In this document: in pieces, positions 1 through 11,336 of the stretch
Layout of the letters: every line of letters begins with the position of its first letter
Numbering within the stretch: position 1 is the stretch's first letter
NCBI GenBank assembly: GCA_038503035.1
Contig: JAVSML010000031.1
Span: 948,146 to 1,012,145, forward strand
Reading direction: 5' to 3'
DNA from: Crocodylus rhombifer
Taxonomy: Eukaryota > Chordata > Crocodylia > Crocodylidae
Length of the DNA: 64,000 nt
Notes under the pieces: model-generated
Databases searched by the model: none
What the model was told of the DNA's origin: nothing
The model's input: only the letters and a program-made list of their open reading frames with translations
Position numbers and translations under genes: made by a program

Positions 1-2433
1 ACATCTGTCTTCTGGTGACCAGGGGGCTCTCGCTTTTCAGACAAGCTTGGACCATGCAGATGAAAAGAGTTTGCAAGGTGTGTTTCCTAGTGCTTTTGCA
101 TATTTACCCTGTCCAAAGGGGGGGAAAAACCATCGTGGAAGCAAAGGAACATTTCATTTAGTTCAAAATATAGAGGCCTGCGCTTTTGACCTGTAGATCC
201 TGACTCTGTCCTTCCATGCCCAAGTTTTACATGATGCACACTCTGCAGCACAGAGATTTGCTACAAGGGAAACTGCAATAATATATAAATATGAGCTGTT
301 AGACGAAATGAAAAAACTAAGGTAATGCTCTAATGCTATAGCATATATAGGAGTCAAGCAGAGGGCAGAAATGAAACTAACCACAGAATTAACTTGTCTT
401 TTCTCCTGTTATCTCTGCACCCTTGTTCTTCTTGTTCAAGGGAAGTAAAGGGGGCAACATGGAGAGGTTTGCACCTTAAGTCAAGAAAATTGCCAGTGCT
501 AGGCTCCTGACTGTGGAAAGTGCCGGGACTCGCCTTATGCAAGATCATGCTCCCTCTAAGCACGGTGGTCCCTAAGAATAGAAAATAAAATCCAAAGCAA
601 GAAATCCAGAATCTAGGGTAACATACTGTGCATCTCTTTTATGCATGGAAAGAAATATGTAAATCTCCGGCAGGGAGTCAGCATGGGTGAGACGAGGGAA
701 ATATTTAGTAGTTTTGCTCTTTATACCAGCTCCAGTCTCCCCAGGTGTGTGCTCTCTGAATCACATCCTTACATTTCTCTATTACATTGCATTACCACTG
801 CCTTTGGAATGGCATTTGCCAGGTTATCTTCCAACCAGGCATTATAAATCCAGCGGCACTGGAAATCGGCATGGGCTACTCAATCATTTTGTTCAGAGCT
901 TGAATTTGAACCCAGAGTCATAGTGGTGGTCTGTTTGACACGAGCTCACGGTTTCAGAGTTGAGTCCCTATCTTGATCCAGGCTACACAAAAATGGACTC
1001 CTGTGTCTGTGAAATTCCCCACTGAAGCTGGTAGGGTTGGGGGGCCAGGTGGAGATTTGCAAAGGTGGCAGCGACACAGGTGGCACCGATAGCAAGGTTC
1101 TGGCCTTAGCGAACACAAATGAAACTTTCAAAGGTGTAAAGTGTCCAACTTCCACCATCATCCAGCAGGAAGGGATGCCTACCCGTTCTCTGGGTTTCTG
1201 AAACTCTAACCTCTGTCATGCAGACCCACCAGCCCAGGTAGAAGTAACACCTGGAGCATTCTTGCAGTAAGGTCACAGTCAAAGTCATCCACAGAGACTG
1301 AAGCAACCCCTATTCCTGCTGCCTCCAGGCCTAGGCTGAGGAAGGGCGATTTAGAGACGTTAGTACTGCCGCTATCTATTCTGCACCCCCTTGAACTGGG
1401 GAAGGATTCCAGCATCAACATTCAACATCAAAGCAAATAATGGTTTATACCAGCAAGCTGGGAGGCAGTCTGTACTGCCCCATTCCCCTATGGTACAGGT
1501 CTCCAAAAGGTTTCCAAGGCCCTTCTATTAGGTTTAGGTGTCTCCTTGCTTGCCACTCACTGCTGAACCAGGATTTTAGGGGCAACCAATGCCAACCCAG
1601 TTGCTGTAGGAGCATGGGTGGTGTCAACGATTCTGGACTTTGTGAGCTCTTTTATAGGATCCGGGGACAGGCTGGGAAGGAGTTGAGGTGATGGGCAGAC
1701 CCCAGTGGTATCTTCCCAGCTTCAAGGATAGGATGCCAGTGTCTGAAGTTGGGAGCAGGGGCTGCTGGTGGTGAGCAAAGATTGGATGCAGCCCAGGATT
1801 CAGCCCAGATGTCCAAGTCTGAGGACATGACTCTGTGCCCATTGAAGTAACAGGCAAAGGCCTCACTGATTTCAGTGGGAGAACAGTAGGGAAATAAAAC
1901 CAGGAAAGGCTGAGCTGCAAAAGCTATTTAGTAATCTCTGAAGGAGAGGGCCGGGGAGAAAAAGGTGTCTGATTTCTTTACATTTCCACTCTTGTAGAGA
2001 GAGTCTGTAGGGGAGACATCTGGAGAAATTTGAAGTGTTGAGAGGATTTTTATAACAGATATTTATTTATACTGTTCCTGATAACATATTGAAGTTGACA
2101 TATCAGACTAGAGAATCTACCCATCTGCAGGGGAAAGGAAAAAAATCTGAGCTGGAGAAATATTGGTGCGAAAACAAAAATAAACCAGAGAAATTATGGA
2201 TGAAAAACTTACTGGTGCACTGAGTCCAAAACTTGGCAACTGATCTAAATCCATTAAAGTCAGTAGAAAATTCCTATGCATATCATTAAACTAAGGATCA
2301 GGCTTCTGGACTCCAGTACAAGAAGTTTTCCTAAAGTATTATGACCATTGCTCTGTGTGGTCTGCTCTTAAATACCTCAAGCAATATTGATGCGACTGAT
2401 TCCCCTGGGAGTCCATGTCCCAGATCCCCTGGT
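1..2433. other. Non-coding stretch, nothing recognised
   Basis: I see no gene, RNA gene or clear mobile element here. Open frames are all under about 100 codons and resemble nothing I know. The segment around 1840-1890 contains a phrase of the kind found in very old amniote interspersed repeats, but it is too short to assign. Confidence 0.6.
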
Positions 2434-3914
2434 GATTCATAGACTGTGAGGCCAGAAGGGACCCCAAAAGATCATTGGGTCCAGCCCCCTGCATCAAGCA
2501 GGAAAGATAACTGGGCTCAAGTGACCCCAGCGAGGTGTGTGTCATCTCTTGAAGATATCCAGGGTAGGTGAACGCACCACCTCTGGAGGGAGCTTATTGC
2601 ACAGTCTGGACACCCTGGTTGTGAAGTTTTCCCTAATGCTGAGCCTGAGTCGATCTTCCAGGAGTTTGTGGCCATCACTCCTGGTTTTCCCCTTGGATGC
2701 CCTGGTGCACTGTTGTTCACCGAGCCCTTGATGCACTTCCCTAGTGTAGTGGTAAACTGCTACCAGGTCCCCTCTCAGCCTTCTTCTCCTCAGGCTGAAG
2801 AGTGCCAGGTCCCTCGGCCTTTCCTCGGATGGCTTGCCGTGCAAGCCTCTGATCATACGAGTGGCTCTTCTTTGGACTCTCTCAAGCTTTTCCACATCCT
2901 TGTTGGAGCGCGGTGCCCAGAACTGGACATAGTACTGCTGCTGCGGTCTTGGCAGTGCTGAGTAGAGTGGGAGAATCACCTCCTTGGTTTTGCTGGAGAT
3001 GCATCGATTGATGCACGCCAGAGCATTATTTACCCTATTGCACTGCCGGCTCATATTCATACCGTGGTCTGTTATTACTCCCAGGTCCCTTTCATTCATG
3101 GTGCTGGTCAGTTTGGTGCCACCAAGCCTGTAGGTGTGTTGGGGGTTGCCCGTCCCAGGTGGAGCACTTTACATTTCTCAACATTGAACTTCATCAGATC
3201 CGATCCACCTGACTTGCCAGCCTGTCTAGGTCTGCTTGTTTCTGTAGACTATCTTCAAGGGTGACCACACTTCCCCATAACTTGGTGTTGTCCGCAGACT
3301 TGTCCAGTGAGCTCTTCACCCCCACATCCAAATCGTTAATAAAGATGTTGAAAAGTGCTGGACTGAGCATTGATCCCTGCGGGACATCGCTGCCCAGTTC
3401 TTGCCAGGATGACACAAACTCGTTCACTATGACTCTCTGGGTCCTATCCTGCAGCCAGTTTCTCACCCACCTGACTGTCTTGGAGTTAGTTCCATAATCC
3501 TCCAATTTTCTCGTGAGGACATCATGGGTTAGTAGATGAAAGGCCTTTTGGAAGTCATGGTATACAATGTCAACCCGGTCTTTCATGTCCAGGTGGCGAG
3601 TTACTGGCCATAGAAGGAGATGAGGTTGGTAAGGCAAGACCTGCCCACAATGAAGCCATTCTGGATGTCATTCAGGATCTTACCTTCTGCAAGCTTATTG
3701 CAGATAGACTCCTTGATGAACTTTTCTAGGATTTTCCCTAGGATGGAAGTTAGGCTGATTGGCCTATAGTTACCCGGGTCTTCCCTCCTGCCCTTCTTGT
3801 GGATGGGCACAACATTGGCCCTATTCCAGTCCTTGGGGACTTCTTCAGAGAGCCACTAGCCATGGAAAAGTTTTCCCAGAGGCTCTGCAATGACTTCGGC
3901 CAGCTCCTTCAGCT
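2434..3914 (-). mobile_element. CR1-type LINE, 5'-truncated, minus strand
   Basis: A CR1 non-LTR retrotransposon lying in reverse. The 3' end is at 2434, where the characteristic CR1 tail starts (a 'catagactgtgagg' phrase followed by 'agaagggacc' and the 'ccagccccctgc' block). The 5' end fades near 3914, in the part of the reverse transcriptase read backwards as a 'cggccagctccttcagc' phrase. The copy covers most of the reverse transcriptase and the 3' UTR and lacks ORF1 and the endonuclease, as expected from CR1 5' truncation. Stops and frame changes show it is dead. It belongs to a different subfamily from the 'ctatgaaa'-ending copies at 22647, 32930 and 51890. Confidence 0.93.
2542..3810 (-). 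pseudogene. CR1 reverse transcriptase remnant
   Basis: Broken LINE reverse transcriptase in three frame blocks, read from 3810 down to 2542. The first block (3810-3601) has the GNYRPISLTS fingers motif. The second (3637-3194) has motif A as YHDFQKAF, keeping its catalytic Asp, then motif B as PQGSMLSPALFN. Motif C is SADNTKLWG at 3287-3298, where the family normally has FADDT, so the second catalytic Asp is Asn. The third block (3099-2542) is the C-terminal region, with QFWAP and ERVQRRATRMIRG phrases typical of CR1. The overlap of blocks at 3601-3637 marks a frameshift. No function is expected. Confidence 0.9.
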
Positions 3915-5746
3915 GATGACAAGGCTAGTATAAATACATTTCTTGATAATTACATTCTCCAATTTAATCAGTCTCTCTAAGATTTTGTTTTAATACATTC
4001 AGCCTAAATAGTCCATTGCTTAATTTCAACCCATTCTTCATAATTAAAACTAGAGCTGTGCAAATGGTGGATTTTTTTTCCTTTGGTTTGCTGGCAGACC
4101 TGAGACACCTGGAAAAGTATTGCTCAGGTTGAGGCGAAATTATTTTGTTTTCAAAATTGTTGAGTGAATGGAAAAAAAGCAAAAATTAACACTGACTGTA
4201 GTAAAATGTTGTCAGTCAGTGCTGAGCATTTTTAATTTGCCTTTTCTTTTCCTTTTTGATAAAGTTGAAGGAAAGAAAGAAATTTTGGCAGTGCCCTTGT
4301 CCTTTCTGCTTTTTCCACTGGCGCAGTATAGGGTGTCTGGGCTGTTCGAGATATTGTTCCTTGTAGTCCAGGTAAGGGTTTGAAGTGGCAAATTGGAGGG
4401 ATTCGTTTGGGTACCAGTTGTCTGTGAACTCTAGGAACAAGACTCAATGGCTCAAGAAGCCCATTGAGGACCTTTGTTATTAAATTTTGAAATGAAGTCA
4501 TTTGAGATTGTAGGCGTGAAATGTTACAATTTCAAAAAAAAAGTGGTGACACAAAAATGTTTGACTTTGTCAGAATTTTTCTTCCATTTTTTGAGAATTT
4601 GAGACTAGGTTTCCATGTCACTGAATCTGCAACTTTTACTAACTATAGTTTTAGCCAAAAAAAAAAAAAATTGCTCAGTCCCTTGTTGTTATTTACATCT
4701 TTAAAATCTTTCTACAGAACCTTGGCCCCTTAAATCATCTCAGTATTATCCAGACACTGGGACTCACAGTGGAAATGCAGAAGGAAACAGGAGATCTGGG
4801 TGAAGTGTCAGATGTAATGGGACACATTCACACAATTAAAAGCCACGCGACATGAAAATAATCCGAGCAAATGAGTTTAAATGCTTCAGGGATGAATCGC
4901 ACAAGAAGCAAGGTTGTGTAGAAAAGCCAGATCCAAGGCTATAAATAAAATAAACTGTGATGCTTCCTTAAAACAAAAAATGAAGAGAGAAAAATAAAAT
5001 AAAGGAGAGAGAGGCATGCGAGTTTGAGTTGCTATTTAAATTCCTAGCCTGGAAAACTGACTATCCTGTCCCATCCCATTCGCTGCATTTAAAATAAGTT
5101 GAAGAGGTGGGTGTGCTGGAGAGATTTCCATCGTCTTCTATTCCTTCCTCCTCCGGTGATGCCCATTTGCTTCCACTTACAAGGACGTGATAACAACTCC
5201 CCCGTTATGACATATGTGAGTCTACACTGGGGTAGCTCGCTCACCAAGATACCTGAATAGAGGGATGCAGAAGAAGCACAGCTCATTGGATGCTTTCAAC
5301 CGGTGAGCCCCTGTTCTGATTTAATTCATACCTCCTCATGGAAACTACACAAATTGAATGTCCCTTAAACACCAAGAAGTGGCTTTAAATTGGCCTCGAG
5401 CAGTCCGGGCTATTATTGCTTGCATGACAGTAATGCCCAGAGATGCTAGATAAGATAAGGACTCCAGTGTCTAGGCACTGCACATAAACAGGGCGAGAGG
5501 CAGTCTCTTCCCGAGGGATCCTGCAGTCTCAATACAAAAGAGAAATGTGGGAAAAAGGAAGAAGGAAACACAGGGAGGGGAAAGGATGTGCCCGGGGCCA
5601 GTGTCAGAAGAGTGACAGTGTCATGAGTCACATAGCCATCTCCTGAGTAGCAATCCACTCAGTGCCCTGCTATCTAGTGGGGGATCCTGCCTTCCACTTC
5701 AGCAGTGCTTTGACCATCACACTGTGGATTTGGCCCTTCTCTGTGT
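3915..5746. other. Non-coding stretch, nothing recognised
   Basis: AT-rich sequence with short A runs, for example near 4660, and a degraded A/G-rich tract near 4970-5010. No gene or assignable repeat was found. Confidence 0.55.
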
Positions 5747-6445
5747 TATAGGATCACAGGAAAAGGCAGGAAGAGACCTCATAAAGTGCAGCCCCTTGCT
5801 CAAGGCAGGATCATCCCTCACTAAATCACCCCGGTCATTGTCTGTCCAACCTGCTCTTGAACATGTCCAAGGATGGACAACCACTCGAGACAGTCTGTTT
5901 CAATGCTTGACCACCCGCCAAGTCAGAAAGTTCTCCTAATCTCCAAGCTCAATGTCCTCTGCTGCAGCTCAAGGCCACTGCTCCTAGCCCTGTCCCAAGG
6001 GCCACAAGGAAAAGCCCATCTCAACTTCCTTTCTAGAACTGCCCTTCAGCTTTTGAGAAGATTGCTATCATTTCCCCCCTCTGCCTCCTCTTCCCCAGAC
6101 TAAATAACCCTGGTCCTTTCAGCCTATCTACATACATCTTGCTTCCCGAGCCCCGAAACATTTTTGGACTCTCTCCAATCTGTTCGTGTCCTTCTTGAAC
6201 TGGACACACGCTCCAGGTGAGGCCTCACCAGTGCTTCCCCTGATTTGCTAGGGATGCTTCTGTTGATACAACCCTGTATGTTGCGGGGAGGGGTTTTGGT
6301 TTGACTGTCTTTCGCGACAAGAGCACACAGTTTTCTTGTATTCAGTTTATAGCCTGCTGTAACCGCCAGGTCTTTTTCTGCAGTAATGCAACCAAGCCTG
6401 TCATTCCCCAGTCTGTATTTTACGTTCCTTGCCAGTGTGAGTGAC
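5747..6445 (-). mobile_element. CR1-type LINE 3' fragment, older copy, minus strand
   Basis: Starts at 5747 with a diverged CR1 tail ('ataggatcacagg', then 'caggaagagacctc' and 'agccccttgctcaaggcagg') and runs in reverse through the C-terminal reverse transcriptase region. A phrase equivalent to 'ttggactctctccaatctg' lies near 6163. No frame stays open across it. It is clearly more diverged than the 22647 and 51890 copies, so it is probably an older insertion. The 5' edge near 6445 is approximate. Confidence 0.82.
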
Positions 6446-6823
6446 AGTCACTGATTTCTTGTAAGAACTGACACCTTGGTTTCCTTTTATGAACCAGAAT
6501 TCACTTGTCCTCACAGGATTCCTGAGTAAGTATTTTCAAGCATTGCTATAGGGGACTGAAGCAGAGACATTAAGTGACCCACACCAAAGGCTACAAGAGG
6601 GTCTGGGCCAAAGTCTTGACATGAGTACCAGGGATGGTGAAGGAGGTGGTGGGAGAGTGAGTCGGACAATGAAACTAAGAGATTCCAAGTTGATGCAGGT
6701 TAGATCTGCTTATGTCCACCTTGAATTTGTCCTGGTTTTAGGTTCCAGCATCAAATGGAAAAAAACCCCACCCCCCCCGCCAAAAAAACCCAGCACGTTC
6801 CAAGTGTCTTCTTAGGGATCCTT

Positions 6824-6876
6824 GGGTGAATCTGATATCTTTTATTAAACCAACTTACATAATATCAGATTCACCC
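6824..6876. repeat. 15-bp perfect inverted repeat (fold-back MITE remnant)
   Basis: The arm gggtgaatctgatat at 6824-6838 is exactly the reverse complement of 6862-6876, around a 23-nt loop. The loop carries 'cttttattaaaccaact', a phrase close to the one in the fold-back at 22066-22200. I read this as a short non-autonomous DNA element or its remnant. The family name is not known to me. Confidence 0.7.
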
Positions 6877-7516
6877 AAACCTTGTCTGCCTATGTCCTTA
6901 GCCCAACATGGCTACAACCTACATTCCTACGGATCCAGCAGATAACATCGGATTGGAAACGCCAGGGTCACTTACACCAGCCCCAGTCCCTCCATCATGA
7001 GAGTTCAGATACAAACTGGGCGCAGTGCAGCTATTAAGCCCTGCCATCCCTCTGCATCGCCCCATCGGAGTTCCTCACCCTTGGCCACCTCTAAGACTGA
7101 AGAAGAATTCGGGTTTTTATCCTCTTTGCAGGGCATGACCTCCTTGTAGCCACATGCAACAGTGGCTTTGGTTGTCAGGCCACCAGCTGACTATGAACTG
7201 TGTGGGGACCACCAGCTTAATGGCTTCTGAATGGCTGTCACCAACCCACAGTCTGCAGGAGATTTTATTATGATGATTCGCTTCATCTAAGTCCCTGCAA
7301 TGTGACTTCAGTCAAAGATCTTTATAACAAGTGTTGCTAACTTTTCACTCACCTATTTAAAATGAGGCAGATCAAGGAATCCTATAGATAGTGATGGTTC
7401 GGAAACCTGTTGTTAATAGGACAGGCCCCCATATCAGTGCCAATGTGGGAGTTCCTCTATTTGCCATCTCTACTTTCATGGCTTAACTTGCTTTTTCATT
7501 ATCTCTCGCATATTCT
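6877..7516. other. Non-coding stretch, nothing recognised
   Basis: No gene or repeat recognised. The sequence looks unique, with short open frames only. Confidence 0.55.
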
Positions 7517-7704
7517 TATATATACATACACACACACGCACACACATATATACACACTTATACATACATATATATATGTACACATGTATATACATAATGT
7601 GTATATATGTATGTGTTTGTGTGTGTGTGTGTATATATTTATATACATATATGTATGTATGTGTGTGTGTGTATGTATATGTATATATGTGTGTGTGTAT
7701 ATAC
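7517..7704. repeat. Compound TA/CA then GT/TA microsatellite
   Basis: About 190 bp of imperfect dinucleotide and tetranucleotide repeats. The left half is mainly (AC)n and (TA)n, the right half mainly (GT)n and (TA)n, so the two halves are partly reverse complements. The long Tyr/Ile/His/Thr/Val/Cys-rich frames on both strands are artefacts of this array. Confidence 0.95.
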
Positions 7705-8320
7705 TTTTTTCTTGGTACAGCTGTAATAGACAGCAAGGTCTGAGGATATTGAGCATTTTTCTTTACCCTCCAGCAGGAAAAGGAGGGGAAGTGCTGTCTG
7801 CCAGCTTGCAGCTGTCACACTGAGATAGCTCACAGTGAATCTGTGTCTTGTGCTCTGGAAACTGCTCCCTTGAGCAGACAGGAGCGCCACTTTCTGGAAA
7901 GAAGGGAAGGGAAGATGGATGTGAAAACGGTGTCTTAGTGATGTGCATGAAAATCAAGCACGGTCTGATAGAATCGGTGGGGGGACACCCTCTGTAATGG
8001 TGCGGACAGATTCTGTATGCTGGCACTATGTGGGTCTAGAGATACCGGATCTGACAATCAGGCAGGGTATTTTCTTACCTTCTTGAGGTGTAAGATGCAG
8101 TTGACTCTAATCCAGGCCTTAGAGTTAGACCTGAGGCAATGGCATTAGTTCAGGGCTGACTGTGAAAACAAACTACCGCTTGGTGCATCCCCAGCACTGC
8201 TTCTGAAAGCAGCAGGGCTTTTGTTGGCTGTAGAGGATGCAAAGAAGCAGTCTAAACCCCTGGAGTGCTGTACTGAAGATGCATTCAGGTGCTGAGCTAG
8301 TGTTGTCAAGCAGCATTAGA
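7705..8320. other. Non-coding stretch, nothing recognised
   Basis: No gene, RNA or clear repeat recognised between the microsatellite and the GC-rich segment that follows. Confidence 0.55.
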
Positions 8321-8985
8321 GCAGCAGTTCCCAACCTTGGGGTCGCAACTCTATTTGGGGTCACAATAATAAAAAATGGGATCATGGACTCCCAGGGAGG
8401 GAGGCATGGGGGGGCACATGACCCCCAGATCTGTGTGCAGGGAAGTGAGGGATGCGGGGTGCCCTCTGCAGACTCAGGGGTCCGCACCCTGCTGCCCTCC
8501 CTTGGGGCCTCCGCAGCAGAGTGGGGTGGGGAGGCTTGGTGCCGCTACTGGGAGCCCCATACCAGCTGCACCACCATGGCAAGGCACCTCCCGCCCACCC
8601 AGCAGCAGTGGGGGCACAGCTTCATGCCACCATAGCGGTTGCTGCTGGGTGAGCAGGGATGCCTCACCGTGGCAGTGTAGCCCATGTAGGACTCCTTATG
8701 GCAGTACTGAGCCTCCCTTCCCTTCTGCACCAAGTCCCACCTGCTCAACCATGGAGGCCCCTGTGGGGAGGGCATCAGGGCAGGGAGCCCCTATGCATGC
8801 AGCGGGCAGCCTGCATCCTCTCGACCCCCACCCCTGGGCTCTGCTCCAGCTGTGCTGCCCAAGCTGGGGGGAGCTGGGCTCCACACTCCGGTCTGGTCAC
8901 AGCAGCTGCCACCTCCCATGGGCGCTGCTGGTCCCATAGCCCTGGCAGCTGGGGGCCTCCTGAGTGAAGAATCCCTGCCCCCTGT
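8321..8985. repeat. GC-rich segment beginning with a hAT-like terminus
   Basis: At 8321 the sequence opens with 'gcagcagttcccaacc' followed by 'ttggggtcgcaac', which resembles terminal sequences of hAT-type non-autonomous DNA transposons. It then passes into about 600 bp of markedly GC-rich DNA with poly-G and poly-C phrases. Several overlapping frames are open on both strands (for example 8376-8939), but they are rich in Pro, Gly, Ala and Ser and contain no domain, so I treat them as composition artefacts. I could not find the matching opposite terminus, so the right edge is only where GC content falls. Confidence 0.45.
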
Positions 8986-9844
8986 GTACGAAACCTGGAA
9001 ACGGGGCAATGAGGATACCCAAGCCTCCATCCTCGAGAATATCAGATGCTCATGGTGCTAAGGGCTGCCTTCGAAGCATCCTCACACCCTTGTTTCTTGG
9101 TTGCTGTGCCCAAAATGGGAGCAGGTAGGCAGCAAGACTGAGTGACAGTGGCATGGGCATATCCTTGAGTGATCCTCTGAGATCCATGATGCTTTGAGGC
9201 ATCTGCACAGTGCCACTTTGAGTCCACATCCTCCATCCTCTGTAAACCCTGGACAGAGCAAAACTCCTTCTGGGCTTTCCTGTCATGTACTGTCCCTAAA
9301 ACCTGCCTGTAGGAGGATGTGTCCGTTGAGGCTGGCATGGTCCATATTACCTTAATTTGGACAGTCCCATGATGTGAAGGGTGGGCACAATGCAACCAAG
9401 AGCAGCCATCCCCCGAAGATGCATATACCTGTGCACAGCCTTTCTAATGATTGCGGGGAGGGAGCAGCATGAAGACCTTGGGATGGGGAACACTCCTTTA
9501 AGATACGTAGCATCAATTAAATACGAGTGACGATGAATTCACGGAGCATGAAATCCGAAAGGAAACCACCATTAACACTACTAGAGGCTTCTGTGCTGCA
9601 CCTGTGCATCAAGTTTGTTTTTTTAAGTAACATTGACAAAACTAATAGGCTTGTTCTATCTAACCTCAAGTGGCAACTAATTTTATCAAGATGAAGCCTC
9701 AGAAAGCCCAAAGGCACACTCTCTCAGATTATATTTAACACAGGGAAAAAACAGAAACCCTTTAACAGTAGGCTGTAAAGTGTGCTGAGCTTCCTGAAAG
9801 AAGAACAAATGGACCAGATGCTATTGGTTAGGTCCAACTCTGTA
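8986..9844. other. Non-coding stretch, nothing recognised
   Basis: No gene or repeat recognised. The frames present are short and unlike known proteins. Confidence 0.55.
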
Positions 9845-9910
9845 TCATAGAAAATTTAATAGAAAATGAAGATTAGGAAGGACCTCAGGAGGTCATCTAG
9901 TCCAAACACT
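9845..9910 (-). mobile_element. CR1 3' tail fragment
   Basis: A 66-bp relic of the CR1 3' end in reverse. It has 'catagaaaat', 'ggaaggacctcaggagg' and 'tcatctagtccaaac', the conserved last part of CR1. The rest of the element is missing. Confidence 0.85.
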
Positions 9911-10753
9911 TTTCTTTTGAAAGAAAGAACAAGCTAAGCAGAAAGCATCTATTTATTTTTAAGTCTGTGTAAGAGCCATCTCCAGAGAGAACGGGACTGT
10001 ATAACAACCTCGGGGCACTCCAGACTGCCACCCATATACAGACCCACACCACCAAAGGAGTCACCAGAGATCAGCCCTGGGTAAAGGCCAGTGACTCCTG
10101 CCCCACCACAACTCACCCCACTTCTGCCTCCATGTCCAGATCTGGCCCACAAGAAGCCCCGTGGTCCAGATCTGGCCTGTGATGAGGGATGAGTTTGATA
10201 CCGCTGAGCTAATTCATACAGAAGGGTACAGCCTTTCATAACATGCTTTGCATACTATTTTTTCCATTGGACCCTTGCATTACTCAGTACACAGGGTAGA
10301 TAGCTGCCAATGAATAAGCAGTTAGTTATGCAATGTAAGTGACCCCACGATCTTTTCCCCCACACTATTCATACCCTGCTCTGATTGCAGAATTACTCAC
10401 TTCCTCATGAGCTGTTCTGTGGTCCTCATTGTCTCCAAGTGCTTCACAAACAAACGCTCGTGCATTTATACAGCTTCATAACTCCCCTGTGAGGTGAGAG
10501 GCTGTTATTACTTTAGGTTTACAGATAGGAAGATAGGGCTGGTAGGCGCCTCTTAGGCCAGCAGTTCCAGTCCATGAACAACTGCTTACCCAAGGTATCT
10601 CCAAAATCAGCCCTTCAAATGCACATGCAAGGCTATAATGCACAATGCCTGACATACCAAAAATATCTCACAGCATGCTATAGTAGGGGGATTGAGATGA
10701 CTAGGGCACTGCCAAAATCCTACCACTGCAATGGTAGGGAGGCAGTTGCTTAA
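9911..10753. other. Non-coding stretch, nothing recognised
   Basis: No gene or repeat recognised. The minus-strand 96-codon frame at 9949-10239 has no recognisable domain. Confidence 0.55.
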
Positions 10754-10840
10754 TTATAGAAAAATAGAAAATGAGGGTGGGAAGGGACCTTAGGAGGACA
10801 CATTTAGTCCAACCTCCTGCTCAGAGCAGAACTTTGCCTA
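10754..10840 (-). mobile_element. CR1 3' tail fragment
   Basis: A short reverse-oriented CR1 3' end: 'gaaaatgagg', 'gggaagggaccttagg' and 'tccaacctcctgctcagagc'. It is truncated before any coding part. Confidence 0.85.
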
Positions 10841-11336
10841 ATGTTACAGAGAAAGGTAAAGAGTCCAGCAGTCAGTGCCAACCTAAACTAGGGGAACATT
10901 GCTTTTTGCTGCTGTGTTTAGTGATCAGGATGACACTGACTGGACGAGCAAGGCCCTCCAGCCAGGAGCCTCTGAGTTTTCAAAGGACTGGCAGGGGCAT
11001 CAGTGTAACACAGTCAAAAACCCTAAGCCTTAGTGGTGGAAAACCTCTCAGTGCTTCAGAAGAAGGTGATCCCCTTTACCCTACTGCAGAAGCCTGTACC
11101 ATTCATGAAGGCAAAACAATCCTTCCTGGCCCCTACTTGCAAAATGATGTGAAGACCAACAAATAATAATAGTCTGGAGAGAAACATAGGTTTAGCATAG
11201 GCTAGGGGTGGGGGCTAAGAAGACAGTAAAGATTAGCTCTGAAAAAGGGACCGGGAAGAAGGACCTGACTTCGGCCTCATGCCAGGGGCCAAGGCGCAGA
11301 GAGGGAGCCCTCAGCAGCCCAGCTCTGCAAGAAAAA
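10841..11336. other. Non-coding stretch, nothing recognised
   Basis: The flank of the plus-strand CR1 that starts at 11337. No feature recognised. Confidence 0.5.

Noticed and set aside
7410..7890. Tyr/Ile/His/Cys-rich frames
   Set aside because: They are translations of the AC/GT microsatellite on both strands.
8376..8967. Overlapping 100-190-codon frames in the GC-rich segment
   Set aside because: GC-rich DNA has few stop codons. The products are low-complexity and open on both strands.
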